Source: Hyphodiscus hymeniophilus
Lineage: Eukaryota > Ascomycota > Leotiomycetes > Helotiales > Hyphodiscaceae
DNA: 64,000 bases
Assembly: GCA_016508695.1 (NCBI GenBank)
Contig: VNKQ01000020.1
Span: forward strand, 682,001 to 746,000
Direction of reading: 5' to 3'
Shown here: positions 23,096 through 34,835 of the stretch, piece after piece
How the letters are laid out: every line of letters starts with the position of its first letter
How positions within the stretch are numbered: the first letter of the stretch is position 1
Program-made: the position numbers and the translations under genes
Notes under the pieces: model-generated
Told to the model about the DNA's origin: nothing
Database searches by the model: none
The model's input: only the letters and a program-made list of their open reading frames with translations

Positions 23096-25189
23096 TCAAA
23101 TGAACTCATTTTGCCACTTCACCAGCTGTCGGGTCAAAGCATCCATCATTTCCAAACAGCTCATGTCCTTGAAATCCCTTTCAATCACGCGATTACCCCC
23201 ATCAACAGAGTCCATTCCTCCGGATGCTGCTTGATTCCCATTGACTTTTATCATGGGCAGACCCTCCACGATACCTAGCATCAGCTTCTCCGCTGCGTCT
23301 CCGGATGCTGGCGAAATCGGTTCTGAGGCTAGCTCTAACTGCGTTCTCGAGATAAAGTCTAGGATAGCTGCCACGCGTTTCTTCATATCTGACATGGTGA
23401 TCCTGCTGCTCCCAGCCTTGGATTTCGAGGGTTTGCCTTCATTTATGGATCCTCGAGCGCTGTGTACACCGTTCTCATCGTTGCGAGGTACGTCGCGGGA
23501 TTGTGACCGTCCTGGTGATAGATCCTCGACTTCTTGCTGGGGGTCTCGATCTTTCGTATATTGGTTCTTGCCCAGCTTTCCCTTCCGAGAGTTGGGCGGT
23601 CTTCCGCCTTTTCGATGGGAGGCGGATGGTTGACTAGCTAGTGGTGTGTCGGGTATCGCGACTTGGGAGGAGGGTGGATCGAAGGCCTGGACTGCCACCT
23701 CATTGCTCTTCTTCGCTGATAATTGTGCTACCAGAAAAGTTTCTTCAGGCGGTTCTGACTCTTTTGGCCGAGTAAGTAGACGATCTTGATATTAAGTGTG
23801 GACTTTAGACCTACCAACTCTTCGACGCTCAGCACGACCCTCCCGCTTTTTTTTGGCCTCGAGACGAAGCTTTTCCTTCTCTCCTCTTAACTCCTTCTCT
23901 CTGTGATTACGGGCAGCTGCACCCCTTATCTTCTTTGCTACCCCACTGCGAACGTTTGTACCTTCATCGGAATCTGCTGCCTGAGACGTGAATCGTCGTT
24001 GCTCTCGAGATGGTGAAGGAGAGGCTGAATTCGTGCGTTGTCTCTTCACTCCTTCATTTTTCCTATTCAGGGTCAGCTACCTCTAGCTTCTCGTTATTGA
24101 ATTGCTTACTCTTCGCTGTCGCTGCGGCCTCGCTTTCCCCGTTGTACTCCACCATCTGTGCTCTCGCTCTTCTCCCCCTTGCTAGCTTCGATCGCTCTGC
24201 GTAACTGCTCCTCCTCATCATATGCAGCATCCCTACTGTTCATAGTCGAACGTCGCTTTGCGCTCTGAAGACTGGACGAGGCACGACCGCCTCGTGGGGA
24301 TCGTGTGCCATCTTTGGAAAAGGAGGCGGCCCGGGAAGTCGTGCGCGAGTAAATCTGGTAGAGAGGGAGGTAATGAGAGTAACGTTGCCTGCGTTCCATC
24401 ACGTTAGCGGTGTCCTCAAATATGATTCAAGGTAGAAAAGCGTTGTTGATGAAGTTCATAGAGTCTGAAGCACCCAGCCTTGTGAGACTGGATCTGCGCC
24501 ACGTTCCCGCGCCAGGGCTGACGAGATGAAATGACCGCGAAAGAGAGCAGTATTCTAGGTAATCGGGACTTGACGTACTCATTCGGAGCTGTGAAGATCT
24601 TATGCAAGTCCTTCCGACACTCTTCGCAGAAATACTCGTCAGGACTTGCTTCTTCGTTCATGATCCCAACACAACCACCATGTTGCCACACCTTGCAGAT
24701 GTCGCATTGTAGAAAGAAACCGGACAGTTCTTCTGTAACATCTGCCACTGTGAACATAGGCTCTTCAATACCTTGTCGTACGCCATGCCTGCTATCATCA
24801 TCGCCGAAGGGTGGTGGGCCGGGATAGTCGTCGTACCCGCAGATGCAGCGGACATTACCATCGTCCTCCGCTTCTTCTTCTAACCCATTCGACATCTCAG
24901 CTTCTATTTTTTGTACTTTCGATCCTTTGCTGTCTTTTTCGTCGCCTCGAGCGCGTTTTCGACGTGTCTGAATTGTATCTTCGGGGACAGTGGGGATGGA
25001 ATCGTCTGGAGGTTCTGAGGAGAGGGAAGCCGTGGGCGTCGACTTTCGCGGCGACTCTGTCTTCTGGTGTGATCTTGTAGCTCGATCGGCGCGTCCCGAG
25101 GAGTTTGAAGAGGCAGAGGAATGATGGGCGTTGGATTGAATGGGGTGACTGGAGCGGGCGGCCCTTGAAGACCGTCTCGTGGAGTCCAT
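23096..25189 (-). CDS. cti6: Cti6-like PHD-finger protein (Rpd3L histone deacetylase complex subunit)
   Basis: Four exons, complement(23096..23760, 23815..24062, 24110..24388, 24579..25189), give 600 residues with consistent phase and no internal stop. Introns are 54, 47 and 190 bp; the 190-bp one is the least certain. A Ser-rich basic N terminus precedes a C4HC3 PHD finger at residues 115-191 (RCICGYDD, QCDICKVWQHGGCVG, YFCEECRKDLHKI). Next come KRRSTMNSRDAAYDEEEQLR, a charged coiled-coil-like stretch, a RPPNSRKGKLGKNQYTKDRD basic motif and a C-terminal helix, MKKRVAAILDFISRTQLEL. Fungal Cti6 proteins read methylated histone H3 tails and belong to the nuclear Rpd3L deacetylase complex. The start at 25189 (MDSTRRSSR) is chosen because upstream frame sequence lacks character. 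It is divergent from the gene at 26398. Confidence 0.75.
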
Positions 25190-26397
25190 TCTCAGAACCG
25201 TGACGAGAGGCTCTTGACAATAGAAAGAGGCGAAATTAGGTATCAAAGTCTCGGAATCGGGTATGGAACCAGACTTTGAGTTCGAAGGAAGGTCGGCAAG
25301 CTTCAATTCGACCCAAGTTCTCCCTGGGTACCAGCGATCAAAAGGGAAGTGGATTTCGAGACTCGACTTAAAGAGCACCGAGAGAATGCGCGACCTTGAA
25401 CAAGAAAGAATTCGAGCAGTGCTGAGCGATCATGGCGGAGACTCTTGTAGGTAGTAGGTAGTGAGAGTGCTGGAGGGGATAATAGATTGCGCGAGTGGGA
25501 ATGGGAGTGGGAGGAAGAGATTGTTTGGTTTGAATGACACCCCAACGCTCTCCTCGAAGAATTGGGCCGGCGCCATCCCAAGCTCTGTCTGCGGGGCTGG
25601 GATGCTCGATTTCAAAGAGGCCAACTACTACGGGCGATCATAGGACGACAATCGGCAGAATCTCACGTGAAATATGGAGGTGGTGAGGTGGTCGACAATG
25701 GGCTTCTTAGTGCCGTTGAAACATCATTCAAATCAACTTTTATCAACCCCCAGAAAGATCCCGAATCCCTTTGCTGGACACTTCTTTGTGCCACTGAACC
25801 ATATCAGTTGCTGCGTAACCCATACTCGTTCCTGCTCTTCCTCTTGGCTATCTAATACCCATTATATTTTCCGTACTGCTGGACAAACGAACACCTACTG
25901 CGTGTGTGGACAAGCTGATGAGCAATCAGAGAGGTACGACCCACCACACTTTGTCCCTAACACAGTCGAAGCCCTGGATAATGGTCCATCTTCGCCCAAG
26001 GCATCATGATATAATGGAAGAGGGAAAGGGGCTGAGGATGCCTAGACATTTTTGGGATTTGGCTGATTAGGTGTCTTGAAGCATAAGATAAGAGAGGCTT
26101 TAGGGAAATAGCCAAATCCCTTCGGAGGGCCTTCGATACGATCTAGGTTTAGCTGTGTCTGCAAGAGCTCTTGGAAGAGACACTGCTTTTTGAGAGGCAG
26201 TCTGGCCAAGTCTGCGTTTGTGATGGGTATGCTTGTTCTCGTCAGCCACTGCTGCACCACGTCCAAGAACATTCGAGTTGCTGAAGCAGTCATGCTCTTG
26301 GAAGACTTCCAATCACTTCTCTTTGGCAACATATTTTGGTTGGCTAATCCGCGCTGTCTTTGCTATGTTAGGTTACAACCCAGAATCGCCAAGAGCC
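25190..26397. promoter_or_regulatory. Divergent intergenic region between cti6-like gene and the unknown gene
   Basis: About 1.2 kb separates two start codons facing away from each other, so it must hold both promoters and 5' leaders. Open frames within it are overlapping and featureless. No specific site is claimed. Confidence 0.4.
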
Positions 26398-28105
26398 ATG
26401 TCTCCAGAGACCGTTTCCCAGTATCCAGACCGTCCGATTCGACCTTTACCCAAGAGGCCCCTTCGCGAACGTCTTTCTCCAGATGTTGCCCAGTCGATAA
26501 AATATCCACCCGCCCCCAAAACCATAACCCCTTTGTTCTACTATGGATATCATTTGCCGGAGTCTGGCCCAAATGGTGTGGTAGAGGCTCAACATCCAAG
26601 CGAGCGAGAACGCGTAGACGAGATTGAGAGGACTTATATTTCCAGGCGGAATAAAGAGGAGTTGGATAGCAATGAAGATGAGCAAGCATATCGTAGCCGA
26701 ATATACTCAAGGCCATCAGCGAACCCCTCTGGTCGGTCTTATCGTTATGTTCAGAAGCCGGAGTCAAAGCACCCAGATCCACAACCCCCGGCCTCTACAG
26801 CTTCATCAGCAGATGGTTACGACTCTTTCGAGAATACGAACAACAAGAAGAAACGGAAAATCCCCACTCCCGGAGATTCGAACCTGAACGGCGTACATCT
26901 ATCGAGTGGCATAGCTGGTATAGGAATATCTGTGTCAGATGATTTAGCAGAGGAAGTTGTAAGTGTGGGAGCAGCATATCATGGCTCGGTTAGTGCTACT
27001 CACGGCATTTCTGGGCCGGGACGAGGCAGGTACGGTCGAATGCGAAACGGCAGGAGCCCTTTGAGAACTTTATCCGACACCACAAGCAACTGGGGAAACG
27101 GTCGTACAAAACAAAGACAACCTCAGTGGCCCCCTACCAGTAAGTACAAGTTCAGCTTTGTGCTTTTGACGTTCGCTCACATTCACAGACGAGACGACTG
27201 GTATTATTTCGGAGTCAATAGCAACTGCCAATGCTGAGAAGTTCCCCATTACACCCCTGAGAGGACAAGAGAACGTTAGTATTCTGCAACAACAAGCCTC
27301 TAAGAAACCGAGCCCTGCCTCAACTCAGTTCACATTCACTTGCAATTCTCAGGTACCTGCGACAATACCTTGGCCCGGACCGCCTTCCTCTTCCAGCATG
27401 CATCAGAGTCCTGCCGCAAGAATGAGCACCCATTCAACCCAAACCAGCCCTCACATACCTTCAGACCTCAATACAACGGTAGCTATATCTCCAACAAAGC
27501 CAGGTATCCATGTGTCTCAACAGCCACCACTTCCACAAAAGCAAACCCCCCTGCAGAACACTGCAGCCAGGAAGACCCGTCGTCGACCGGCAGCCAAGGA
27601 GTATCTCGTTGCTGCACGCCAGCGACGTGAGCAACAGAAATGGCAAAACGATCACCACCCAGTCCCTCGTGAAGACCAGTGGACATGCGAGTTTTGCGAA
27701 TATGAACAGATCTTCGGCACACCACCAGTTGCTTTGATCAAGCAATACGAGATCAAAGATCGACAGGCCAGGAAGCAGGAAGCAGAGAGGAAGCGATTGT
27801 TGGAGAAGGCAAAGATGAAGGGACGAAAAGGAAAGAAGGGAAACAAGGTTGCTCCAAAGGCTGCATCAGCTCCACAACTGGCTCAACAGACTCACCCGTC
27901 AGCAACACTGAACCAGAATCAGAGTCAAGGAACGCAAAGTGAAGAATACTATGAAGACGAGTACGATGACGAATACGCTCAGGACGATCCGCCTCCACCT
28001 TCACCTGCTGGACCGCCACTTGTTCACCAACCCACCCCTGTGCTCGCGGATCTAGGCAAGGGAGTTGGAGTTGGAGATACGGAATTGAGTGGTGGCAAAG
28101 CTTGA
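26398..28105 (+). CDS. Conserved fungal protein of unknown function with a WTCEFCEYE motif
   Basis: Two exons (26398..27139 and 27189..28105, 49-bp intron with GTAAGT donor) encode 552 residues. I do not recognise a named domain. The N terminus has an ordered motif, YPDRPIRPLPKRPLRERLSP followed by YPPAPKTITPLFYYGY. The middle is low-complexity Ser/Pro/Gln-rich. At about residue 412 lies WTCEFCEYEQIFGTPP (a single CxxC pair), followed by a Lys/Arg/Glu helix with KGRKGKKGNK that could be a nuclear localisation or RNA-binding tract, then an acidic and Pro-rich tail. The start at 26398 (MSPETVSQ) precedes the ordered motif; an in-frame ATG at 26365 is an alternative. Probably nuclear or RNA-associated, by inference only. 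Confidence 0.7.
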
Positions 28106-28933
28106 TGATAAAGAAAGCTCGTGGGAGGACAACATCTCGGTTCGCTTCTGGGACAGTCAGCTTCTGGGACAACCATCTTCTGGGAAAACCAAATTCAGAG
28201 GTTGGCAGGAGATATTGTGATCACAAGTCTCCAAACTCCACTTCTTTCACAGACAATATTCACTGGTACTGATCCTTCAACCTATGACTACATATTTCTT
28301 TCCTCTTTTCAACCATTCCAGCATTGCATCAGCGTCAAACGAGCATCAGTGTCAAACGAGCATCAGTAATGGCGCAGCACATTCACCACGCTCTTTGCGT
28401 CGCATCACGTCAACCCACTCATCAACTCCGGTACCTTTCATTATCCAACTCCCCTCAAATCACATCACATCGAATCAGGATGCATAAGGTCTGGCAGCTA
28501 GGATAGGTCGACCTTAGGTGCTATTACTGAGATCATTTCCACAAGCTGCTTTAGCCAGCTGGTAAACTTCCGTTCCCGGGGTGACTAAGCTGCTATCTGA
28601 TCAGCGGTACTTGCTAGCCTCAGGCTAAATAGACAATGTATTCTCATGACAGATCCAAGTTTTACGTCTTGATTTGTGAATGTGATAGCAGATACTAAGT
28701 TTGCGTGACTTGACAAGGAAGCGACAGTAGCCGTAGTCCAAAATAAGGTAATCTTTCTTGCAGGATGCCCTCTCCAATCTAGCGAGCTGAACGTGATGCA
28801 ATAGCACCAAGTAGTACTGTAGTCCACGCGAAGCGGGTCTCTTCATGAAAATCATAGTATCTTTTACGAACACTGCGGCGTTTGCAAGCGTTGGGACTCG
28901 GCCTCATTTGATATCTAGGGTTGATAGGTAGTT
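28106..28933. other. Convergent intergenic region with short tandem duplications
   Basis: It holds the 3' flanks of two convergent genes. Short imperfect tandem repeats are visible: CTTCTGGGA about three times at 28144-28185, and a 17-base unit GCATCAGTGTCAAACGA about twice at 28323-28360. No gene is supported. Confidence 0.5.
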
Positions 28934-30272
28934 CTATGGCGCATAGCTGCTAAACTCTTTGTTAAAGGCCCTTCCAATGACAATTTTTCTAACCTCCGTC
29001 GTGCCAGCCCCAATCTCATACAATTTCGCACTGTATCTCGTTAGCATTCAACACTACAGGGAGGAATGAGATAACTTACTCTCTTACAAGCCTGCTAGCC
29101 GGCATCTCCTCCACGTAACCCATTCCTCCAAGTAGCTGTACGCAATCCAATGCACACTCTGTCGCCCGTTCTGCGGCGTACATGATAGCTCCTGCACAAT
29201 CTTGCGTTCTGATGTCACCCCCTTCATCGACTTTCCTTGCGGTCTCATAAGTATAGCTCCTTGAAGCTTGTAGCTTCGTATACATATCCGCCAACTTTCC
29301 CTGCACCAATTGATTGTGCGCTACTGGAGATCCAAACTGTGTCCTTTGATGAGTAAACGGCAAAGCAACATCTAGAGCAGCTTGCATAATCCCCAACGGA
29401 CCAGCACTAAGTACCAATCTTTCGAGATCCAGACCCTCCATCAAGACCTTAACACCGCGATTCACTTCCCCAAGCATATTCTCTTTTGGTACAAACACAC
29501 CATCAAACACTAATTCCCCTGTATTGGATCCCCGCATTCCCATCTTATCCAATTTCCTCGCACAATTGAATCCCTTAAAGTGCTTCTCTACAATGAACGC
29601 ACTAATACCTTTTGAGCCCTTTTCGGGTTCCGTCTTGGCATAAACAACAATCACGTCCGCTTCAGGCCCATTCGTAATCCACATTTTCGTCCCATTCAAC
29701 ACATACCCTCCATCCGCCTCCTTTGCCGTCGTCCGCATGCTGACCACATCACTGCCAGCGCCACTTTCTGACATAGCCAAAGCCCCAACCTGTGTCCCTG
29801 CTATCAGATTAGGCAGGAATTTGGTTTTTTGTCCCGGAGTCCCATTTAATTGGAGTTGATTCACGCAGAGCTGCGAATGTGCTGCATAAGATAAACCGAT
29901 GGAGCCGGAAGCTCGCGATATCTCTTCCATGACTATGCAGTGGGCTTGATAGCCCATTGCTAGACCGCCCACGTCTTCATCAGCCGTCATTCCCAGGAAA
30001 CCTGCGGAACCGAGTTTAGCCCACATTTCACTGGGGAAGGAGTTCGATTTGTCGGTTTCGGAGGCGACTTCTGGGGTAATTTCTCGGCGTGTAAACTCTT
30101 GCACTCGCTCCCGGAGTTCGAAGAGGTCAGAGGTGGTGGGCGGTTCAAAGCCCTGGGGGTGTTTTGAGGAGGCATGACGGTGTTGCGACGTGGGGAAGGC
30201 TCGAAGAGGGATGCAGAGGTGGAATCTGGGACGATAGGTTACTGAAGATCGGAGACATTTAGCGGTTGCCAT
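28934..30272 (-). CDS. ivdA: Isovaleryl-CoA dehydrogenase, mitochondrial
   Basis: Two exons, complement(28934..29030, 29080..30272), with a 49-bp intron, give 429 residues. This flavoprotein acyl-CoA dehydrogenase oxidises isovaleryl-CoA to 3-methylcrotonyl-CoA in leucine breakdown and passes electrons to ETF. Family signatures are MSESGAGSDVVSMRTTA (about 167-183) for FAD/substrate binding and MWITNGPEADVIVVYAK. Glu284 in LMEGLDLERLVLSAGPLGIM is the position of the IVD catalytic base. Also present are LLGGMGYVEEMP and the C-terminal YEIGAGTTEVRKIVIGRAF. The first 35 residues are Arg/Ser/Thr-rich and nearly free of acidic residues, as in a mitochondrial presequence. It is divergent from the MCC beta gene across 301 bp, so the substrate-product pair is probably co-regulated. 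The gene looks intact. Confidence 0.95.
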
Positions 30273-30573
30273 GTTTTCAGACGAAGTGGTGTACCGGAAT
30301 GAAACAGAGGACGAGGGCGAGAGTAGAGAGTCTCTTCTCGGCCTACATTGTTGTCTATGTAGAGTGGAAGTTGTGGAGGAACGAACTTAAGCCGAGCTAC
30401 GCCAAGCCTGCAGGCTACTTACTTTATGCGGGGAACATAAATCGATTAAGAAAGCCGCTGCTATCCGGCCAGCTTTCAATCCCTCTTCTCCCTCACATAC
30501 ATCCTCAACTTCATGTCATTCCGATCTTTGACGCTGCCGCTGCAGCTTCTCCCTCTCTTTCTCTCTTTACAAA
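30273..30573. promoter_or_regulatory. Bidirectional promoter of the leucine-catabolism pair
   Basis: Only 301 bp separates the two divergent start codons, so regulatory elements are probably shared. A CT-rich leader (30545-30570, TCTCCCTCTCTTTCTCTCTT) lies immediately before the MCC beta ATG, as is common in highly expressed fungal genes. No specific transcription-factor site is claimed. Confidence 0.6.
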
Positions 30574-32763
30574 ATGTCAACATTGCGAGAGGCGCTCCGT
30601 CTGTGTCGACCAAGACCCAGACCATTAATTCTCTTGCCCAGTCCTCGTAGAAGCACCGCAATCCACTGCCCTCCCAACCAAGCAAACGCCATATCCGTTC
30701 TCCCTACCCTCGTAAATCCCTCTTCGCGGGAATACAAAGAAAATGCAATACAGATGCGAGAAGTCATGGCGCGATTGGAGGAGTTAACAAAGAAAATACA
30801 TCAAGGAGGACCGCCCAAAGCTAGGGAAAAGCATATTGCCAGGAAGAAGATGCTGCCTCGAGACCGCGTCACGGCTTTGATTGATCCTGGAACCTCATTC
30901 TTGGAACTATCGGCACTGGCCGGTCATGATATGTATCCGGAAACTGATGTCCCTGCCGGAGGCATTATTACCGGAGTTGGTGTTATCGAGGGGGTCACTT
31001 GTATGATTGTTGCGAACGATAGTACAGTCAAGGGTGGGACTTATTATCCAATTACTGTCAAAAAACATTTAAGAGCTCAGGCTATTGCTCAGGAGAATAA
31101 GCTTCCGTGAGTGTTCACGCTCGATTTCGAGGAGGGCTAACGACCGCTAGATGCGTGTATCTCGTTGACTCCGGAGGGGCAAATCTTCCCCATCAGGCGG
31201 ACGTTTTCCCAGATCGTGACCATTTCGGAAGGATATTTTACAATCAAGCACGCATGAGCTCCATTGGCATCCCTCAGATTTCCGTCGTAATGGGGCCATG
31301 CACTGCGGGCGGTGCTTACGTCCCAGCCATGTCAGACGAAAGCATAATTGTCGATAGTCAAGGCCACATTTTCCTAGCAGGTCCACCTCTCGTCAAAGCT
31401 GCTACAGGTGAGGTAGTGAGCGCAGAAGATTTGGGAGGAGGCAAAATGCATACTTCAGTCTCAGGCGTGACAGACTACCTAGCTGTTGACGACGCTCACG
31501 CACTTGTTTTAGCCAGACGCTCAATCAGCAATCTCAACTGGCCCAAGAAAGCGTTTCCACTCCCCATCGCCTACCAAGAGCCTCTCCATGACCCCGAAGA
31601 GCTCGTTGGAATTGCAAGCACCAATCTCAGACGTCCATTGCCAATCCATGAAATCATCGCGCGGATAGTTGACGGCAGCGTATTCTCAGAATTCAAAAAA
31701 GATTATGGCACCACGCTTGTGACGGGCTTCGCAACTATTTATGGACACAAAGTAGGCATTATAGCCAACAACGGTATCCTGTTCTCTACCTCCTCTCTAA
31801 AAGGCGCACATTTCATCGAACTGTGCTGCCAGCGTCAAATTCCACTCATTTTCTTGCAAAATATCAGCGGCTTCATGGTGGGCACTGATGCTGAGCGTGA
31901 GGGCATTGCCAAGAACGGCGCGAAACTCGTGACGGCTGTAGCTTGTGCGAATGTGCCAAAATTCACGATCGTAGTGGTAAGCTAAGTTTCCTTCCCTCAG
32001 TCTTCACATGCTTCTTCCTTGTTAAAAAAAAGCGATGTCCTATCCTTTCGGTTCGAGTTTTGCCTCATCAATTACATATCCACCATTGTCGAGACATATT
32101 GCTACCGTATAATTATCTGTTGAGTCGAATACATAATCGATTGCCCTCCGGTCACGTACTGTCGATCAACAGCATCAGTCGATCTGTAGCACCTATTCGA
32201 GTTGGAATCCTCCTTAGTCAATCGACGCTCATAGGTCGACTTTCGTCACAATGGGCTTTGCTCCTATAGTCGACTTAGTAGACATTGTTCAAATCATTCT
32301 TTTTGGCATGGCTTGCCTCAACACCCCTTTCTAGAAATCTTGTGGCAACCTAGATACCGATCAAATACGTCGGAATCGTCACTACCGAACTTCTTTCCTC
32401 TCATATTGAGTTCTCAACATTATGATCACATCTGACTATCGACTAGGGTGCTAGCAATGGAGCGGGTAATTATGGAATGTGTGGGAGAGCCTATAGCCCC
32501 AGATTCTTGTGGATGTGGCCGAATGCTAAGATCGGAGTTATGGGGAGTGAACAGTTGACAGCAGTCATGGAAACTGTAGGAAAGACCGTTGATCCGGAAT
32601 TAAAAGAGAGGATTGAGCGGGAAAGTGAGGCTGTTTTCTCCAGTGCGAGATTATGGGTGAGTTTTCTGGTTTGACGTCGAAGGCCATTTAGAGTCGTTCG
32701 CTAACAGCATCACAGGATGATGGTGTAATCCCCCCAGTCATACACGGAGGGTACTGGGGCTAG
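30574..32763 (+). CDS. mccB: Methylcrotonoyl-CoA carboxylase beta subunit, C terminus frameshifted
   Basis: Exons 30574..31106, 31151..31976, 32447..32656 and 32716..32763 give 538 residues. The protein is the biotin-independent carboxyltransferase subunit of mitochondrial MCC, which converts 3-methylcrotonyl-CoA to 3-methylglutaconyl-CoA. Visible features are an Arg-rich presequence, REKHIARKKMLPRDRVTALI, YLVDSGGANLPHQADVFPD, VVMGPCTAGGAYVPAMSDES, FLQNISGFMVG, and NGAGNYGMCGRAYSPRFLWM followed by LWDDGVIPP. After VIPP (32736) the frame is lost by one base: the current frame ends at a TAG at 32761-32763. The other frame (32739-32831) still reads HTRRVLGLGLMAALGG...TKFGVFRM before a TGA, matching the conserved MCC beta C terminus. 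Three introns are 44, 470 and 59 bp; the 470-bp one is unusual here. It is either a very recent lesion or a sequence error. Confidence 0.9.
31977..32446 (+). other. Unusually long intron (470 bp) in mccB
   Basis: Donor GTAAGC follows the codon for Val in FTIVVV, and acceptor CGACTAG precedes GGTGCTAGCAATGGAGCG; the joined reading gives the expected GASNGAGNYGM. Its neighbours in the same gene are 44 and 59 bp. It is rich in GTCGA-type hexamers (GTCGAC twice, TCGAT and TCAATCGAC copies) and has no clear open frame. Confidence 0.75.
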
Positions 32764-32831
32764 GCTTGATGGCTGCACTAGGCGGGAAGAACGACCCTGT
32801 TGAAACGAAGTTCGGAGTATTTAGAATGTGA

Positions 32832-33480
32832 AGAGGTCTGAAGTCGGACGAAACTCACCTGCCTGACTTCAGCCCTCATCTTCCAACCGTTTTATAGGAT
32901 AGCCATGGGAAAAACTTCCTGTCTGATCTCCTCTCCTTTTATATTGCGGTCACGGGGTAACACAGATATGAGAGCGGCTTCGAGTGTACAGCTTATGCTC
33001 TCAGGTCAAGTCGAGTCAATGCATGCAAGTGCCTTTGATATGCCATCCCGCTTCCAATTTTGATGCCAATAAGACTGAGCTCCAACCTAAGCCCATGTAA
33101 CCAAGTCACGTAAACTGTCAATCTCTGGCGAGTGGTTGGTTAAATCACTCCCCCAGTTGTAGAAGACTCAGTCCTTTGTCAACTTTGTCTGATGAGACTG
33201 GATTCTATTTATCAGTTCAAAGTGTTTGGTTGTTAGGATGAACACGGACCTTTTGCTCCCGAGGTCCGGGCAAGGGTATAGTGTTGTTACATCCAACATC
33301 TGAGTCACTCTTCAAAAAATCGGTTCTCCTAATAAGCATTAACTAACGAGGCAGACATAGACAATTCTGGCCGTGGACCTCTTCGCTCCCTAGGGTTGGT
33401 GGAAACCCCATTCATTATGTGCTGCCGGGCGAGGACCGGTTTGCCCACGGTGTAGACGACTGGGAACAATTTCCTATCAG
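32832..33480. other. Intergenic sequence up to the AT-rich boundary
   Basis: Normal composition, 3' flank of mccB. No gene is seen. It ends at about 33481, where homology to the 3' part of the copia family begins abruptly. Confidence 0.5.
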
Positions 33481-33481
33481 G

Positions 33482-34835
33482 CGAGTAATTTAACTATATA
33501 AGTAGTAAGTAAGACTATTATCCGGATAAGTAATAAGAATAAAAGTTAATATAAGTAATAAGCGTAAAAGCTAGTAATAGCGATTACGTAACTTAGTAAA
33601 AGATAAGATTAAATTGTTTTTATTTTCTTTATCTTTATCTTTTTTAGCTTTGTCTTTTTTATTTTCTTTTTCTTTATTATTATTACTATTATTATTATAA
33701 TCGTTATTATTATTATAATTATTAGTAAGAAAAAGGAGAGATTAAAAGGGATTATTAGATTTAGTAATAAAAGGATTAATAAGTGTCTTTACTTAAAGCT
33801 CTTTTTTAAAGCCCTATATATTAAAAAGGTTAGCTATACTAATTATTAAATATAAAGTAATAATTAGATAAAGCTTAGAAATTAAACTTAAAATTTAAAC
33901 GAAAGTAATTAATTACTCGAGCTTTTACTTATATTATTACTCGAGGTATTACTTATATCGATAATTAATAAGAAGATAAAAGAACTATTAATAAAATAGT
34001 AATAATATATTATTATAGTAATAGTAAAAATTAACGTTATTATTTATTATTATTATTAGAGGTTAAAAGGTCGCGAGATCGCGATTTTATACTTATAGCC
34101 TAATTAGTTACGCGCCTACTAGTATAGTTAGAAGCGTATTAAGTTACTAAATTAATTAAAATAATTATAAAGATTAAACGACGTATAAAGTTTGCGTTAT
34201 TTATATTATTTGTATTATTTATATTATTTATAAGGCTAAGAGATAAAAGAGATATTAGTTAAAACTAATTATAATACTAGTTACTATTAAGTATAAGATC
34301 TCTAATTAGATTAATTATATTAAGTAATTAAATAAAGTAAATACTAATATTTATAACTCGAAATCTATATATATATAAAGTATAGAGAACTTACTTATAA
34401 GTTATATAAGTAAATATATATTATATCTTATAATCGACTTCAAATATAAGTATATATTTTAATATATCGAATTAAAGCTATTCGAGGAATATAAGGGATT
34501 AAAGATTATAAAACAATAGTTATTATAAAATAAAAGGTCTTTAGACTTCTTTATAATAACTAGGGGGTATATTACAAAATTAAGGCTTAATTAATCTTAT
34601 AGTTATAAAATATCTAATTATACTTATTAAATATCTAATTACGTTATATAATTACTTAAGCTTTATTTAAGTACTTATTTTACTAAGCTTTATAAAAGTA
34701 ATTTAATACTTAAGAAAAGACTTACTTCTTCTTTTTTTTTCTTTAGACTAAATAATACTTAATATATACTTATTCGAGTAGTCTTTTCTTATAACCCCTT
34801 TCTTCTTAAAGATTAGACTAATTATCTATATAATA
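33482..34835 (+). mobile_element. 5'-truncated copia fragment: 3' region plus LTR
   Basis: 33482-34569 aligns with 60755-62265 (the region between RNase H and 3' LTR of the full-length element) and is followed directly by an LTR at 34570-34835. It lacks the 444-bp MITE that interrupts the other copy, so it preserves the empty site (about 34037-34044, GTTATTAT). Everything 5' of this region is missing. Confidence 0.8.
34570..34835 (+). repeat. Copia LTR copy 1
   Basis: About 265 bp, starting TATTACAAAATTAAGGC and ending TATATAATA. It aligns with the LTRs at 53338 and 62266. Confidence 0.85.
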
